Assembly (NCBI GenBank): GCA_029266635.1
Contig: JAQSWM010000011.1
Coordinates: forward strand, 36,322 to 100,321
DNA length: 64,000 nucleotides
DNA from: Sphingobacteriaceae bacterium
Lineage (GTDB): Bacteria; Bacteroidota; Bacteroidia; Sphingobacteriales; Sphingobacteriaceae
Reading direction: 5' to 3'
The notes below the pieces were generated by a model. That model was not told the DNA's origin. It saw only the letters and a list, made by a program, of their open reading frames with translations, and did not search any database. Position 1 is the stretch's first letter. Each line of letters begins with the position of its first letter. Position numbers and translations under genes: made by a program. This document shows, in pieces, positions 1 to 14,211 of the stretch.

Positions 1-2
1 GC

Positions 3-446
3 TATGCCACAGACCTAACCTTCAATAATCTAAAAGTTGTCAATTACCTGGCTGATTTTGCCAAGCCCCTTGATGCGGGTATTGCAGTAAACCACATTTA
101 TTCTCCTGCTTATCCTGTAACAGATGCTGAGCAGAATATCTGGTTTTCCTTAAAGGAACATATGAAGCTCAATCATCCAAGAATTGCTTACCGCACCATA
201 ACCGGAGAAAACGTAAAAAGCACCCTGCAGCAGATCACCACATCAGGGCTGGTTGACGTACTGGCACTGGTACATAAGAGATATGATTTCTTCGATCGGA
301 TCTTCCACGCTAGCATCAGCAAGCAACTGGCACATACAGCAATCATCCCGCTGCTGGTACTTCCATATTCCTTTAGTATGGATGTACCCGATATGACAAA
401 CGAAGAGCTCGATCAATTGTGCTTTGATAACGAGAGTTCAAGATAA
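3..446 (+). CDS. Universal stress protein (UspA family), 5' truncated by window edge
   Basis: The reading frame is open from the first bases of the window and ends with TAA at 444-446, so the true start lies upstream. An internal Met at 162 is not the likely start, because the 50 codons before it (beginning YATDLTFNN) already read as UspA-type sequence. About 147 residues are visible, ending in a hydrophobic strand (IIPLLVLPYSFS) typical of the last strand of a Usp domain. Bacteroidota often carry two Usp domains in one protein, and this would be the second. Such proteins bind nucleotides or respond to starvation and stress in the cytoplasm; the ligand cannot be told from this fragment. A strong terminator follows. 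Confidence 0.75.
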   Translation, partial: YATDLTFNNLKVVNYLADFAKPLDAGIAVNHIYSPAYPVTDAEQNIWFSLKEHMKLNHPRIAYRTITGENVKSTLQQITTSGLVDVLALVHKRYDFFDRIFHASISKQLAHTAIIPLLVLPYSFSMDVPDMTNEELDQLCFDNESSR

Positions 447-469
447 AACCGAGACAACGAGGAAAGATT

Positions 470-494
470 GGAGCGCACGTCGCTCCTTTTTTTT
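470..494 (+). terminator. Rho-independent terminator of the Usp gene
   Basis: GGAGCG (470-475) pairs with CGCTCC (481-486) across a 5-base loop and is followed by eight T (487-494). It lies 24 bases after the Usp stop codon. Confidence 0.8.
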
Positions 495-573
495 GCAATA
501 GATTTTTGCAGTTCACCGCAGATAGGATAAACCGAAAGGTCAGCGGGACAGCGGGACATACAACTAAGCCCCT

Positions 574-745
574 GCAGATCACCTCGGTTCGCTCTCCAAA
601 TGGGACGGCGCTCAGAAATCTGCGAAAATCAGCGAGATCAGCGGGAAGAAAAGAGAGCCCGCAGATTGCGCAGATCACCGCGGATCGCTCTACAAACAGG
701 GTGGCACCAGATGTCCGCCAAAACCAGCTAGATCAGCGGGACAAA
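574..745. repeat. Two imperfect ~77-bp intergenic repeats
   Basis: The stretch 447-900 has no convincing gene. Besides the terminator it holds two imperfect direct copies, 574-651 and 670-745. Both start GCAGATCACC, share a CGCTCT core and end with GATCAGCGGGA. A shorter related fragment (AGCGGGACAGCGGGACA) lies at 540-557. Units rich in GCAGAT and GATCAGCGGGA look like the degenerate non-coding repeats scattered between genes of many Bacteroidota; this is recognition from memory, not a search. A 96-codon frame across them has the composition of the repeats and no protein-like pattern. Confidence 0.6.
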
Positions 746-854
746 CAAATAAAGCCCTCGCACAACATCTCAAACCTGCAAAAAATCATCCTGTAAGTGT
801 CGAAGATCACTTTTTAGCAGTCTGTAAGTCATTCTCCAGCGCTGCGGCCCGCGG

Positions 855-862
855 TAATTTTG
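855..862 (+). promoter_or_regulatory. Candidate -7 box for the YceI gene
   Basis: TAATTTTG matches the Bacteroidota sigma-ABfr -7 consensus TAnnTTTG and lies 38 bases before the start codon at 901. No clear TTTG -33 box is visible upstream, so this is tentative. Confidence 0.4.
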
Positions 863-900
863 AGGCATAAAGAAAAACAGATAATTAAATCTATAAAACA

Positions 901-1527
901 ATGAGAACTCAATTTTTTAACATCGACAAATCCAGGTTCATGAGACCTGTCCTTATCCTGATAGCGGTATTAAGCACTTTCGGGTTCAGCCAAAAAGCTC
1001 TTGCGCAAACTCAATACAAAATTGCTCAATCCCAAATAAAAGTTGCCGGATCCTCTAACCTGCACGACTGGACAATGGCAGCAACAGCCTTCACATGCGA
1101 AGGAACTTTTGTTGTGAAAAACGGACAATTACAGGATCTGAGCGCTCTCTCCTTTACTCTGCCGATCTCCAATTTAAAAAGCAAGGAAGATTTGATGGAC
1201 GAACGGGCGTATAAAGCGCTGAATGCAGAAAAGTATCCAAAAATCACATTTAAGCTCACCGATGCAGTGGTGTCAACACAATCGAAAACTATAAAAGCAA
1301 CAGGTAATTTAACTATCGCAGGTGCTACAAAGCTGATCGCTATTCAGGCTAACTATGTGGTAAATTCTGATGAAAGCATCACGATCAAAGCTATAGAACC
1401 TGTAAAAATGAGCGACTACAAAATCAAAGCTCCAACCTTCATGCTGGGCGCTTTAAAGGTCGGCGATAATGTGAATATCGATATCAACTTAAAACTTACA
1501 AAAAGCGTAGCCTACACAAGCAACTAA
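901..1527 (+). CDS. YceI family periplasmic lipid-binding protein
   Basis: The 208-residue product has an N-terminal signal peptide ending near residue 36 (ALAQTQ) and then one YceI domain. Recognisable elements are the early GSSNLHDW motif, the LKSKEDLMDERAYKALNAEKYPKI-type segment (residues ~95-118), common to Bacteroidota YceI proteins, and the late MSDYKIKAPTFMLG strand. YceI proteins are lipocalin-like barrels that bind polyisoprenoids or other amphiphiles in the periplasm. The gene is followed by a barrel protein and a second, diverged YceI gene, so the three probably act together. Physiological ligand unknown. Confidence 0.85.
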   Translation: MRTQFFNIDKSRFMRPVLILIAVLSTFGFSQKALAQTQYKIAQSQIKVAGSSNLHDWTMAATAFTCEGTFVVKNGQLQDLSALSFTLPISNLKSKEDLMDERAYKALNAEKYPKITFKLTDAVVSTQSKTIKATGNLTIAGATKLIAIQANYVVNSDESITIKAIEPVKMSDYKIKAPTFMLGALKVGDNVNIDINLKLTKSVAYTSN

Positions 1528-1572
1528 AAACCAACCAACACTTACTATAGAACATTTATAATACACAAAACG

Positions 1573-2922
1573 ATGAAAACTACAATCCAATCACTGTTTC
1601 AAGCATCTGCTACAGCCGTTCTATTGATGGCAGGAGCAATGGCAAATGCTCAGACCCGCGACACTGTTGCTACCGAAACCGAAGTGGCTAACTTAAGGCC
1701 TTACGACCAAAGCGGGATTAACGTATTTGAATCACCAAAAGATAACGATGCTGTCTTCAAAAACCTCAAGCTCAAATTCGGCGCCGGCTTTACCCAATCT
1801 TTCCAGGCACTTGAGCACAAAAACACATCTGGCGGGCTTTATAAATTATCTCCCGGATTCAACACTGCCAACGCTAACTTGTTCATGGACGTACAGCTTG
1901 CTGATGGCATCCGCCTGAACCTGACCAGCTACTTATCATCTCGCCACCACAATGAAACCTGGGTAAAAGGGGGATATATCCAGTTCGATAAGCTTCCTTT
2001 CAAAGGACAGATCTGGCAGGATATTATGGAGTTGACAACTATTAAAGTTGGGCACATGGAGATCAACTACGGCGACCAGCACTTCCGCAGGTCAGACGGC
2101 GGGCAAACCCTCTACAATCCATTTGTTGAAAACTACATCATGGATGCGTTTACAACAGAAATCGGTGGAGAAATTTTGGTGAGAAAAGGCGATCTGTTCG
2201 GTATGGTTGCTGCATCAAACGGTATGATCAAAGGCAACGTAGACAGCCTGATCGCTACCGAACAGGATCCCAATATCCACAAATCTCCTGCGTTTTACTT
2301 TAAAGGCGGTTTTGACAAACAGCTTAGCGATTTGTTGAGAGTACGCTTGTCAGCATCTTATTACACCAACAAAAGCTCTGGCGGCCAGACACTCTACGGC
2401 GGCGACCGCACAGGATCTAACTACTTCATGGTAATGGAGAAAGCGGGTGGCACTTATTCAGCCAATGCATTCTCTGGCCGTGTAAACCCTGGCTTCAGCA
2501 AACAAGTAAACGCCTTCCAGCTTAATGGATTTGTAAAAGTGAAAGGTGCCGAACTATTTGCTACTTACGAAGCTGCTAAAGGGCGTACTAAAACAGAGCT
2601 TGACCAAAGGAAAGCTACTCAATATGCACTTGATGCAATCTACCGCTTCGGCAAAAAAGAGAGCTTCTTTGTAGGTGCCCGTTACAACATTGTAAAGGCA
2701 AGGCTTGCCAACACACCTGCAGCTGGCACAACTCCAGCCATTAAATACACAGAGGATATGAAAGTTAACCGCACCGAAATTGGCGCAGGCTGGTTCCTTA
2801 CCCGCAATGTGTTGCTGAAAGGCGAATACGTGAAACAGCAGTACAAAAACCTTCCCGCAGCCAACTACTTGAATGGCGGCGAATTTAAAGGCTACGTTGT
2901 ACAGGCAGTAGTAGGTTTCTAA
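1573..2922 (+). CDS. Outer-membrane beta-barrel (porin-like) protein
   Basis: The 449-residue product has a cleavable signal peptide (about residues 1-26, ending AMANAQ). It continues with alternating hydrophobic and aromatic strands throughout and ends in a terminal Phe (YVVQAVVGF), a hallmark of outer-membrane barrels. No plug or TonB box is visible, so a porin-like channel is more likely than a TonB receptor. It sits 45 bases after one YceI gene and 60 before another, with a terminator just after it. I do not recognise a specific substrate; the pairing with lipid-binding YceI proteins suggests an envelope or amphiphile role, which is inference. Confidence 0.7.
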   Translation: MKTTIQSLFQASATAVLLMAGAMANAQTRDTVATETEVANLRPYDQSGINVFESPKDNDAVFKNLKLKFGAGFTQSFQALEHKNTSGGLYKLSPGFNTANANLFMDVQLADGIRLNLTSYLSSRHHNETWVKGGYIQFDKLPFKGQIWQDIMELTTIKVGHMEINYGDQHFRRSDGGQTLYNPFVENYIMDAFTTEIGGEILVRKGDLFGMVAASNGMIKGNVDSLIATEQDPNIHKSPAFYFKGGFDKQLSDLLRVRLSASYYTNKSSGGQTLYGGDRTGSNYFMVMEKAGGTYSANAFSGRVNPGFSKQVNAFQLNGFVKVKGAELFATYEAAKGRTKTELDQRKATQYALDAIYRFGKKESFFVGARYNIVKARLANTPAAGTTPAIKYTEDMKVNRTEIGAGWFLTRNVLLKGEYVKQQYKNLPAANYLNGGEFKGYVVQAVVGF

Positions 2923-2937
2923 TCTGTTAACTCCAAG

Positions 2938-2968
2938 GCAGGCTGGCGAATACCCAGCCTGCTTTTTT
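2938..2968 (+). terminator. Rho-independent terminator
   Basis: A perfect 9-bp stem, GCAGGCTGG (2938-2946) with CCAGCCTGC (2954-2962), has a 7-base loop and six T. It ends 14 bases before the next start codon, so it should partly separate the barrel gene from the second YceI gene. Confidence 0.85.
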
Positions 2969-2982
2969 ATGCAATATCTATC

Positions 2983-3576
2983 ATGAACTCGTTAAAACTT
3001 TACCTGATACTTATGCTGATCCTGCTCTCAGCATTCGTGGAGCAGCCCAGCGGCGGCAGCTCAATCAGGTGGGTTATTTCGCATGGCGGCAGCTTAAAGG
3101 TAGTCGGCAGCACTAACGTGAACAATTTTAGCTGTTCCATTATGAACTACTCCAGGCCAGATACTTTATCGGTTTACAGAACAAGCAACAACGTGCGCAT
3201 GACCGGAAATGTACAACTGGATGTAGAAGATTTTGATTGCCATAACCTGGTAATGACTGCAGACTTAAGGAAAACTCTCAAAGCTAAACAGCACCCGCGG
3301 CTGGGAATAAAGTTCCTGAACTTAAATAAATTTCCCGGAGCAAATCAGCAAAATGTAAAAGGGATGGTGATTATTGAACTTGCCGGTGTTGCCAGGCAGT
3401 TCGAAGTGAATTATACCATTGTTCCCGGCGAGCGGCAAACAATTACGCTTACAGGCAGCAGAGATATCAAATTTTCTGATTTTAACATTGTTCCGCCCAG
3501 AAAACTTGGCGGCATGATTCAAACTAATGATGAACTGAAGGTTGAGTTCAAGCTGCGATTAAAAGCTCTTGATTAA
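2983..3576 (+). CDS. Diverged YceI-like exported protein
   Basis: The 197-residue product has an N-terminal hydrophobic signal (residues ~4-18) and a YceI-like layout: an early GSTNVNNFSC strand in place of GSSNLHDW, a central block with HPRLGIKF in place of the usual KYPKITFK, and a late IKFSDFNIVPPRKLGGMI strand. Two Cys (in NNFSC and DCH) are absent from the first YceI protein. It is clearly a distant paralogue of the product of the gene at 901. It follows the barrel gene closely but with a terminator between. Function beyond periplasmic ligand binding is unknown. Confidence 0.7.
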   Translation: MNSLKLYLILMLILLSAFVEQPSGGSSIRWVISHGGSLKVVGSTNVNNFSCSIMNYSRPDTLSVYRTSNNVRMTGNVQLDVEDFDCHNLVMTADLRKTLKAKQHPRLGIKFLNLNKFPGANQQNVKGMVIIELAGVARQFEVNYTIVPGERQTITLTGSRDIKFSDFNIVPPRKLGGMIQTNDELKVEFKLRLKALD

Positions 3577-3603
3577 GCTGAAAGCGAAGTTCAAGACCAA
3601 AAA

Positions 3604-3634
3604 AAATCCCCGCAGAATATGCGGGGATTTTTTG
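3604..3634. terminator. Bidirectional terminator
   Basis: AAATCCCCGC (3604-3613) pairs with GCGGGGATTT (3621-3630) around a 7-base loop. A-runs and T-runs lie on both sides, so it can end both the YceI gene on the plus strand and the convergent hibernation factor on the minus strand. Confidence 0.85.
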
Positions 3635-3647
3635 TTAGTGATAGCCC

Positions 3648-3947
3648 TTATGCAGACTGGAGCTTCTGTTTGGTTTTATCCAGCTGCCTGGTAACAGAAT
3701 CGACAGCGAGGAGAGTGGCTTCCTCAAATGAATCGCATTGCTCTTTCGCAAAGAGCGTATTGCCCGGAATATGCACCCTGATCTCAACTACTTTGTTATC
3801 ATCAGCCTCTGGCTTTTCAACCTTCAGGAAGACTTCGGTATGTATAATATGAGCGAAATGGTGTTCCATTTTCTGAGCTTTAGCGGTTATGAAATCCAGA
3901 AGTGCTTGTCCTGCATGGAAATGAATGGATTGGATGTCGATTTTCAT
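3648..3947 (-). CDS. hpf: Ribosome hibernation promoting factor / RaiA family
   Basis: The 99-residue protein starts MKIDIQSIHF and fits the short HPF/RaiA fold: beta-alpha-beta-beta-beta-alpha, with the helix around AGQALLDFITAKAQKMEHHF, the strands VFLKVEK and VVEIRVHIPG, and a final helix SFEEATLLAVDSVTRQLDKTK. Family members bind the 30S decoding region and inactivate or dimerise ribosomes in stationary phase. It lacks the C-terminal extension of long HPF, so it is the short type. The gene is monocistronic and convergent with the YceI gene across a shared terminator. Confidence 0.85.
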   Translation of the reverse strand: MKIDIQSIHFHAGQALLDFITAKAQKMEHHFAHIIHTEVFLKVEKPEADDNKVVEIRVHIPGNTLFAKEQCDSFEEATLLAVDSVTRQLDKTKQKLQSA

Positions 3948-4122
3948 GATCTTAAATTTAGTGTTCTTGTTTCTGAGTTAAATGTATCACTATCGGCATC
4001 CGGTTGGAATGACGTAAATCACCTCCAATAGATGACCAAAGTCACCATCCTGCTTGAGGAGAGTCATTCCCAAAGCCTGTTACAATGCTGACTTTTACAT
4101 CAACAACCAAAACTAACAGATC

Positions 4123-4542
4123 ATGGAAACCTACCAAAAATCAGAATTACAGAACTTATACGAGCTCAACAGACACCATTTGTCTGATATTAACTTCTTT
4201 GATGATGAAGCAAAATTCATCAAAAACACGCTCGAAAAGTTCTTTTTGCCTATGCTTCATGAATACCATGTTAACCGGGCACAACTCATTAATAAGCAGC
4301 TTACAGAATTAAACATGATGAAAGCAAGTATCCTGCGTGACCTAACTGTGCATCGTAGCCATTTGGAAGGGACTATTAAGGACGTTGGTGCCAGAAGCAT
4401 AGAGTTTTTGAAATTAGAAGGCGAACGTATGCAGGATGAAATCCGCGACCTCAATAAACGCTTTATTCATATCAAGCGAGAGGTATATGCGTTTTACAAA
4501 AAGTATGAGAACAGCCAGCTTATACCAGAGCTTGTTCAATAA
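4123..4542 (+). CDS. Conserved-looking helical protein of unknown function
   Basis: The 139-residue product is almost entirely helical, with long charged amphipathic segments (residues ~35-125) that suggest a coiled coil. It has no signal peptide, no membrane segment, no Cys and no catalytic motif that I recognise. The start ATG at 4123 is preceded by an A-rich leader; an overlapping frame from 4085 is a shadow. A structural or regulatory cytoplasmic role is possible, but I do not name a function. Confidence 0.6.
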   Translation: METYQKSELQNLYELNRHHLSDINFFDDEAKFIKNTLEKFFLPMLHEYHVNRAQLINKQLTELNMMKASILRDLTVHRSHLEGTIKDVGARSIEFLKLEGERMQDEIRDLNKRFIHIKREVYAFYKKYENSQLIPELVQ

Positions 4543-4634
4543 AAATTGGTTAATAAGTTAGTAGAGTGAGCCTGGCCATAAGCCGGGCTTATTAGTAAAT
4601 TGTCGCTAAAAACAACAGGAACAAAATTAATGCT

Positions 4635-5042
4635 ATGAGAAAGGTCTTAACCACAGGATTGCTTGCGGGAAGCGTATTATTTGTGCTAAGCTACGGAGGC
4701 TTGTACCTGGCTGTAAAGTTCTTTCCCTGGATCTTTGTGGAATACAACAACCCGCTTTTCAATTCTGATGGCAGCCGCGACTTGCTGTTTTATCTGCACG
4801 CCTTCATCTTCAGCCTGGCCCTTTCCTGGTTTTGGGAGCGGTTCAAGAGCCTCTTCCACGGCTCCTTTCTGATTCGTGGGGCGGAGTTCGGGCTGGTTTA
4901 TGGAGTGGTGTCGCTGCTGCCTGTGATGTGGATTACTTTCAGCGCAATGGATATCACTCCTTTCATGGTAAGCAGCTGGTTTATCTATGGCCTGGCGCAG
5001 GCAATTGTTGCCGGACTGGTATTTGCCAAAACCAATCCCTGA
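4635..5042 (+). CDS. Small four-helix membrane protein, unknown function
   Basis: The 135-residue protein has about four hydrophobic helices (residues ~8-32, 50-66, 82-105, 112-131) and short polar loops. There is no known motif. A large periplasmic loop rich in aromatic residues (PWIFVEYNNPLFN) follows the first helix. It is convergent with the response regulator gene, with only three bases between the stop codons. Related proteins of unknown function seem common in Bacteroidota, but I cannot assign a family. Confidence 0.6.
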   Translation: MRKVLTTGLLAGSVLFVLSYGGLYLAVKFFPWIFVEYNNPLFNSDGSRDLLFYLHAFIFSLALSWFWERFKSLFHGSFLIRGAEFGLVYGVVSLLPVMWITFSAMDITPFMVSSWFIYGLAQAIVAGLVFAKTNP

Positions 5043-5045
5043 ACA

Positions 5046-5474
5046 TTAATTTGCCAGTATCTTCCTGATATGGAACTGAAAGAAAGCATCGAGCGAGTCG
5101 GTGCGCTTGCGGTTATCGGTAAAGTTTAAAGGCTTTATGAGGTAGCCTGAGATCCCAAGCTGATCTGCCTCTTTCCTGTCGGTCTCCTCCCCCGATGTAG
5201 TCATGATGAACACTTTCACATCCTTCAGCTGCTCGTCTTTCCGCAGTTCTTTTAAGAACTCAATACCGTTCATTTTTGGCATGTTCAGGTCCAGAAGGAT
5301 CACGTCAGGAATTATTCCATCATGCCCTTTGCGCCCCCGGAGCAGTTCCAGCGCCTCCACGCCATTATATGCATTGTGCAGTTCGTACTCCTGATCAAGC
5401 TTTTTTAAAGACCGCTGTACGCTGATCACATCCAGTTCATCGTCTTCAACCAATAAAATTACGTTCTTCTTCAT
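5046..5474 (-). CDS. Single-domain response regulator (Rcp1-like)
   Basis: The 142-residue product is one receiver domain with no output domain. The acidic pair is E10-D11, the phospho-acceptor is D62 (VILLDLNMP) and the conserved Lys is in YLIKPLNF. The ATG at 5474 is chosen: it starts right before the first strand (MKKNVILLVEDDE) and lies 4 bases after the stop of the upstream kinase gene. A frame running 21 codons further upstream overlaps the kinase. The sequence type (LKKLDQEYELHNAYNGVEAL) is that of Rcp1-like regulators that pair with phytochrome- or CHASE-type kinases. It is probably phosphorylated by the neighbouring CHASE3 kinase. Confidence 0.88.
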   Translation of the reverse strand: MKKNVILLVEDDELDVISVQRSLKKLDQEYELHNAYNGVEALELLRGRKGHDGIIPDVILLDLNMPKMNGIEFLKELRKDEQLKDVKVFIMTTSGEETDRKEADQLGISGYLIKPLNFTDNRKRTDSLDAFFQFHIRKILAN

Positions 5475-5478
5475 ATGC

Positions 5479-6930
5479 TTAATTTTTATTCCAGGTAAAT
5501 ATAAATGATGAGCCGTGGCCAGGCTCAGACTCCACACGAATGCTGCAATGCTGATCGTCTAAGATCTTTTTCACAATGGCGAGCCCGATGCCCGTGCTCT
5601 CTTTCGCATTCTTCTCCCGCAAAGTTTGAAAAATAACAAATATCTTATCGTGATAGCCCGGATCAATCCCGATCCCGTTATCTGACACGGTGAACTCATA
5701 AAACTTGGGCAACTCATGACAGTCTATACCAATTCTGGGGTGTTCTGCGGAACCGTATTTTACTGCGTTGCTAATCAGATTACTGAAAACTTGCTCAAGG
5801 CGAAGCTTATCTGTAGCAAAGCCCGGCAGTCTGCCGATAGATATTTCTGTATCTTTTGGTACAATATCATCTACAATATCTCTCACCAAGATGTTTACGT
5901 CAACGTATTCCTTTAGCGGCTTTTCCCTCGCGATACGGGCGTAATCAAGCAATCCGTCAATAAGCCCTTCCATGCGTGCAATACGCTCGGGAATAATGTT
6001 CAAATATCGCTTGAGGCTTGGAGAGAGTTCTGTTTGTAAGTCTTCCTCTATCCACTGGGTTACGTTGTAAATGCCTCTTAGCGGTGCCTTTAAGTCGTGC
6101 GAAACGACATAGGCAAACTGATTCAGCTCATTATTCCTTTTCTCCAGTTCCCGGATATTTTTGTTCAGGGTGGCAGACATAATATTCAGCGAAGTAGATA
6201 AGCTGGTCAGCTCATCATTCTGATTGTCTTCAACATTCACAAAGTTGCCGTTGGAGATATTATGCGCAACATTAACCATGGCGGCAATTCGCTTGGAGAT
6301 AAGGCGCACAATGTAAATGGTACTGATGGCGCCAATGCAAATTATCACCCCGAGGAAAATAATGGAATAGGTGTTTGTTTGCGAAATAGATTCGCTCAAA
6401 GTCTCTCTTCTAACCTGCCGTACCTTGTACTCGTAGCGGTCAAACTCGCGGAACTTGTCGCTGATCTGGTTATTAAGCTTTTGCCCGAACTGCTTCCTGA
6501 AACGCGTGTTAAACAAGGTCTCGTAGTCGCCCTTATCGCCCAGCTTCTTTTTTGCCGATATAAGCGAGTTGGCATAATCGATCCACTCCTGGTGGAGTAC
6601 CTTGATGGAATCAAGCCTCTGCCTGTGCACCGGATATTCCTGAACAAGCTGCGACTGCTCTTTAAACAAAGTAGGTATCTCCTTAAGGCTGCTGTAATAA
6701 GGTTCCAGAAAGTCATCATCGTCAGTAAGCAGATATCCGCGAAAAGCGCTCTGCATATCGATAATGCTTTTGTTTAACCGACCCGAATTCCGGATGATGG
6801 TTTCAGAGTTTGTGAGGAAGGTACTGTTTTGGTTTACCTGTTGCGAAAGCGTGTAATTCACGTAGGAGTTTACTACCGAAAGGACAATTATCAGCGAAAA
6901 GCCTAAGAGTATTTGGGTAGATAACTTCAT
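5479..6930 (-). CDS. Membrane histidine kinase with CHASE3 sensor and HAMP
   Basis: The 483-residue kinase has a first membrane helix (~7-25) and a periplasmic helical CHASE3-type sensor (~30-185, including the SAFRGYLLTDDDDFL signature). A second helix (~188-209), HAMP (~210-262), HisKA with H278 (VVSHDLKAPL) and HATPase with N, G1 and G2 boxes (NLISNAVKYG, DNGIGI, STGIGLAIVKK) follow. No receiver is attached, so the output is presumably the single-domain regulator 4 bases downstream. It lies 15 bases after the REC-kinase gene, in an operon of four on the minus strand. CHASE3 ligands are generally unknown. Confidence 0.88.
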   Translation of the reverse strand: MKLSTQILLGFSLIIVLSVVNSYVNYTLSQQVNQNSTFLTNSETIIRNSGRLNKSIIDMQSAFRGYLLTDDDDFLEPYYSSLKEIPTLFKEQSQLVQEYPVHRQRLDSIKVLHQEWIDYANSLISAKKKLGDKGDYETLFNTRFRKQFGQKLNNQISDKFREFDRYEYKVRQVRRETLSESISQTNTYSIIFLGVIICIGAISTIYIVRLISKRIAAMVNVAHNISNGNFVNVEDNQNDELTSLSTSLNIMSATLNKNIRELEKRNNELNQFAYVVSHDLKAPLRGIYNVTQWIEEDLQTELSPSLKRYLNIIPERIARMEGLIDGLLDYARIAREKPLKEYVDVNILVRDIVDDIVPKDTEISIGRLPGFATDKLRLEQVFSNLISNAVKYGSAEHPRIGIDCHELPKFYEFTVSDNGIGIDPGYHDKIFVIFQTLREKNAKESTGIGLAIVKKILDDQHCSIRVESEPGHGSSFIFTWNKN

Positions 6931-6945
6931 ATCGGTGTTTTAGGG

Positions 6946-8172
6946 CTAATTAGCCCTGAGATCGGACGGCATGGTAAACTTAATGCATGTACCGGAACCC
7001 GGATTGCTTTTTACATCTATCGTTCCGCCATGCTGGGCTACAAAATCGCGTACAAGCAATAGGCCGAGACCGGTTCCTTTTTCATTATTAGTGCCTGCTA
7101 CGGAACCCGAAGAATCCGCTGTGAAAAGCTTCTCCATAACGTCTGCGGTCATTCCTACCCCCGTATCGTAGACGCATATTTCAACCATTGTATCCTGCTC
7201 TTCGGCTGTAACCGATACTGAGCCTCCTTCGGGAGTGTATTTAATGGCGTTGGTAACCAGGTTTTGCAGAATAGACCTTAGCATAAGCGCATCGGCATGA
7301 ACATGGATATTCTTTGGCACACGATTTTCCAAAGCAATATTTTTCTGGATCGCGTTAGCTTTCAAAAGTTCCAGCGACTCGTTCATGCCATTGAGAAGGT
7401 GGATTTTCTCAGGATTGAATGAGGTTTTCTCCCGCTGCTTTTTAGCCCAGTCAACCAGCTCATTCAGTTGTTGCAAAATCTTGTTAGACGTTCGGTGGAT
7501 AATCCCCGAAAGGTGCAGCACTTCGCCTGGAGAATGTTTCTCTACATCGCGGCTTAGCTTTTCTGATGAAACAATCAGTGCGGTAAGCGGATTTCGGAGA
7601 TCGTGCGAAATAACCGACAAGAACTTGTCTTTTGAAACATTGAGTTCTTTAAGTTCCTGGTTCAGCTTTTCAAGTTCCAGCGTACGTTCCCTTACCCTGT
7701 CTTCTAACTGCTGGTTTAACAACAGCAAATCCTGGTTTATAACCCTCAGTTTCTCTTCCTGACGCTGCAGAAGCTGGTTTTTCTTATGAAGCTCGGCGAA
7801 GACCGCCACCTTGGAGCGAAGGATTTGCGGATTAACGGGCTTGCGGATGTAATCCACCGCACCGTATTGATAGCCCTTGAATATTCCACCCTCTTCGTAG
7901 TCCTGCCCGGTAATGAAAATAATTGGGATTCGCCGCAGCTTTTCACGCTGGTAAATCAGCTCGGCGGTTTCGTACCCGTCCATGATCGGCATCTTGACAT
8001 CCAGCAGGATAAGCGAAAAATCGTCTTCCTTAAGCAGGATCTGCAATGCACCAGTACCTGATGTGGCTTTAGAGAAGGAATATCCTTCCTTCTCCAAAAC
8101 CAATTCCATCGACATTAAGTTGTCTTCCCTGTCGTCTACAAGAAGGATTTTTATCGCTGAATCAGAACTCAC
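6946..8172 (-). CDS. REC-HisKA-HATPase hybrid kinase, soluble
   Basis: The 408-residue protein has an N-terminal receiver (acidic pair D13-D14, acceptor D58 in LLDVKMP, K111), a coiled-coil linker (~125-180), HisKA with H190 (SVISHDLRNPL) and a HATPase domain (NLVTNAIKYTPEGG, DTGVGM, GTGLGLLLV). There is no membrane segment. The N-terminal receiver implies control of kinase activity by another kinase, probably the poly-HAMP protein encoded 30 bases upstream. The start codon is GTG at 8172. The gene on the other side of the sugar locus at 31804 has the same architecture, which points to paralogous clusters. Confidence 0.88.
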   Translation of the reverse strand: MSSDSAIKILLVDDREDNLMSMELVLEKEGYSFSKATSGTGALQILLKEDDFSLILLDVKMPIMDGYETAELIYQREKLRRIPIIFITGQDYEEGGIFKGYQYGAVDYIRKPVNPQILRSKVAVFAELHKKNQLLQRQEEKLRVINQDLLLLNQQLEDRVRERTLELEKLNQELKELNVSKDKFLSVISHDLRNPLTALIVSSEKLSRDVEKHSPGEVLHLSGIIHRTSNKILQQLNELVDWAKKQREKTSFNPEKIHLLNGMNESLELLKANAIQKNIALENRVPKNIHVHADALMLRSILQNLVTNAIKYTPEGGSVSVTAEEQDTMVEICVYDTGVGMTADVMEKLFTADSSGSVAGTNNEKGTGLGLLLVRDFVAQHGGTIDVKSNPGSGTCIKFTMPSDLRAN

Positions 8173-8202
8173 GTTATATGTTTATGCCGGCTAAGCTATC
8201 AA

Positions 8203-13962
<5,760 letters not shown>

Positions 13963-14211
13963 AAACTAAAAAATATCAAAGGTTAGGATTTAGGATGCCC
14001 ACTTTATACGTACGAATTGAAAAGACGAAATGTAATTTTTTTTGGAACAGAAGCCTGGCAAAGCCAACTTCACGTGTGTTTTAACAATGTTGATGAAGAT
14101 GTGTTTTGTAAAATTAAAAAAAGCTTGCCCAGCTAAAATCCTGCAATATCATGTAAAAATCAAGAGTTGAGCTTTTGATTTCGCGAGTACCGAACTATTC
14201 AGAAAATGATT

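Noticed and set aside
506..796. 96-codon frame in the first intergenic gap
   Set aside because: It runs through imperfect DNA repeats and its residue composition mirrors them; no protein pattern or plausible start signal.
4569..4590. Possible terminator after the helical protein gene (AGCC/GGCT hairpin)
   Set aside because: The stem is interrupted and no T-run follows.
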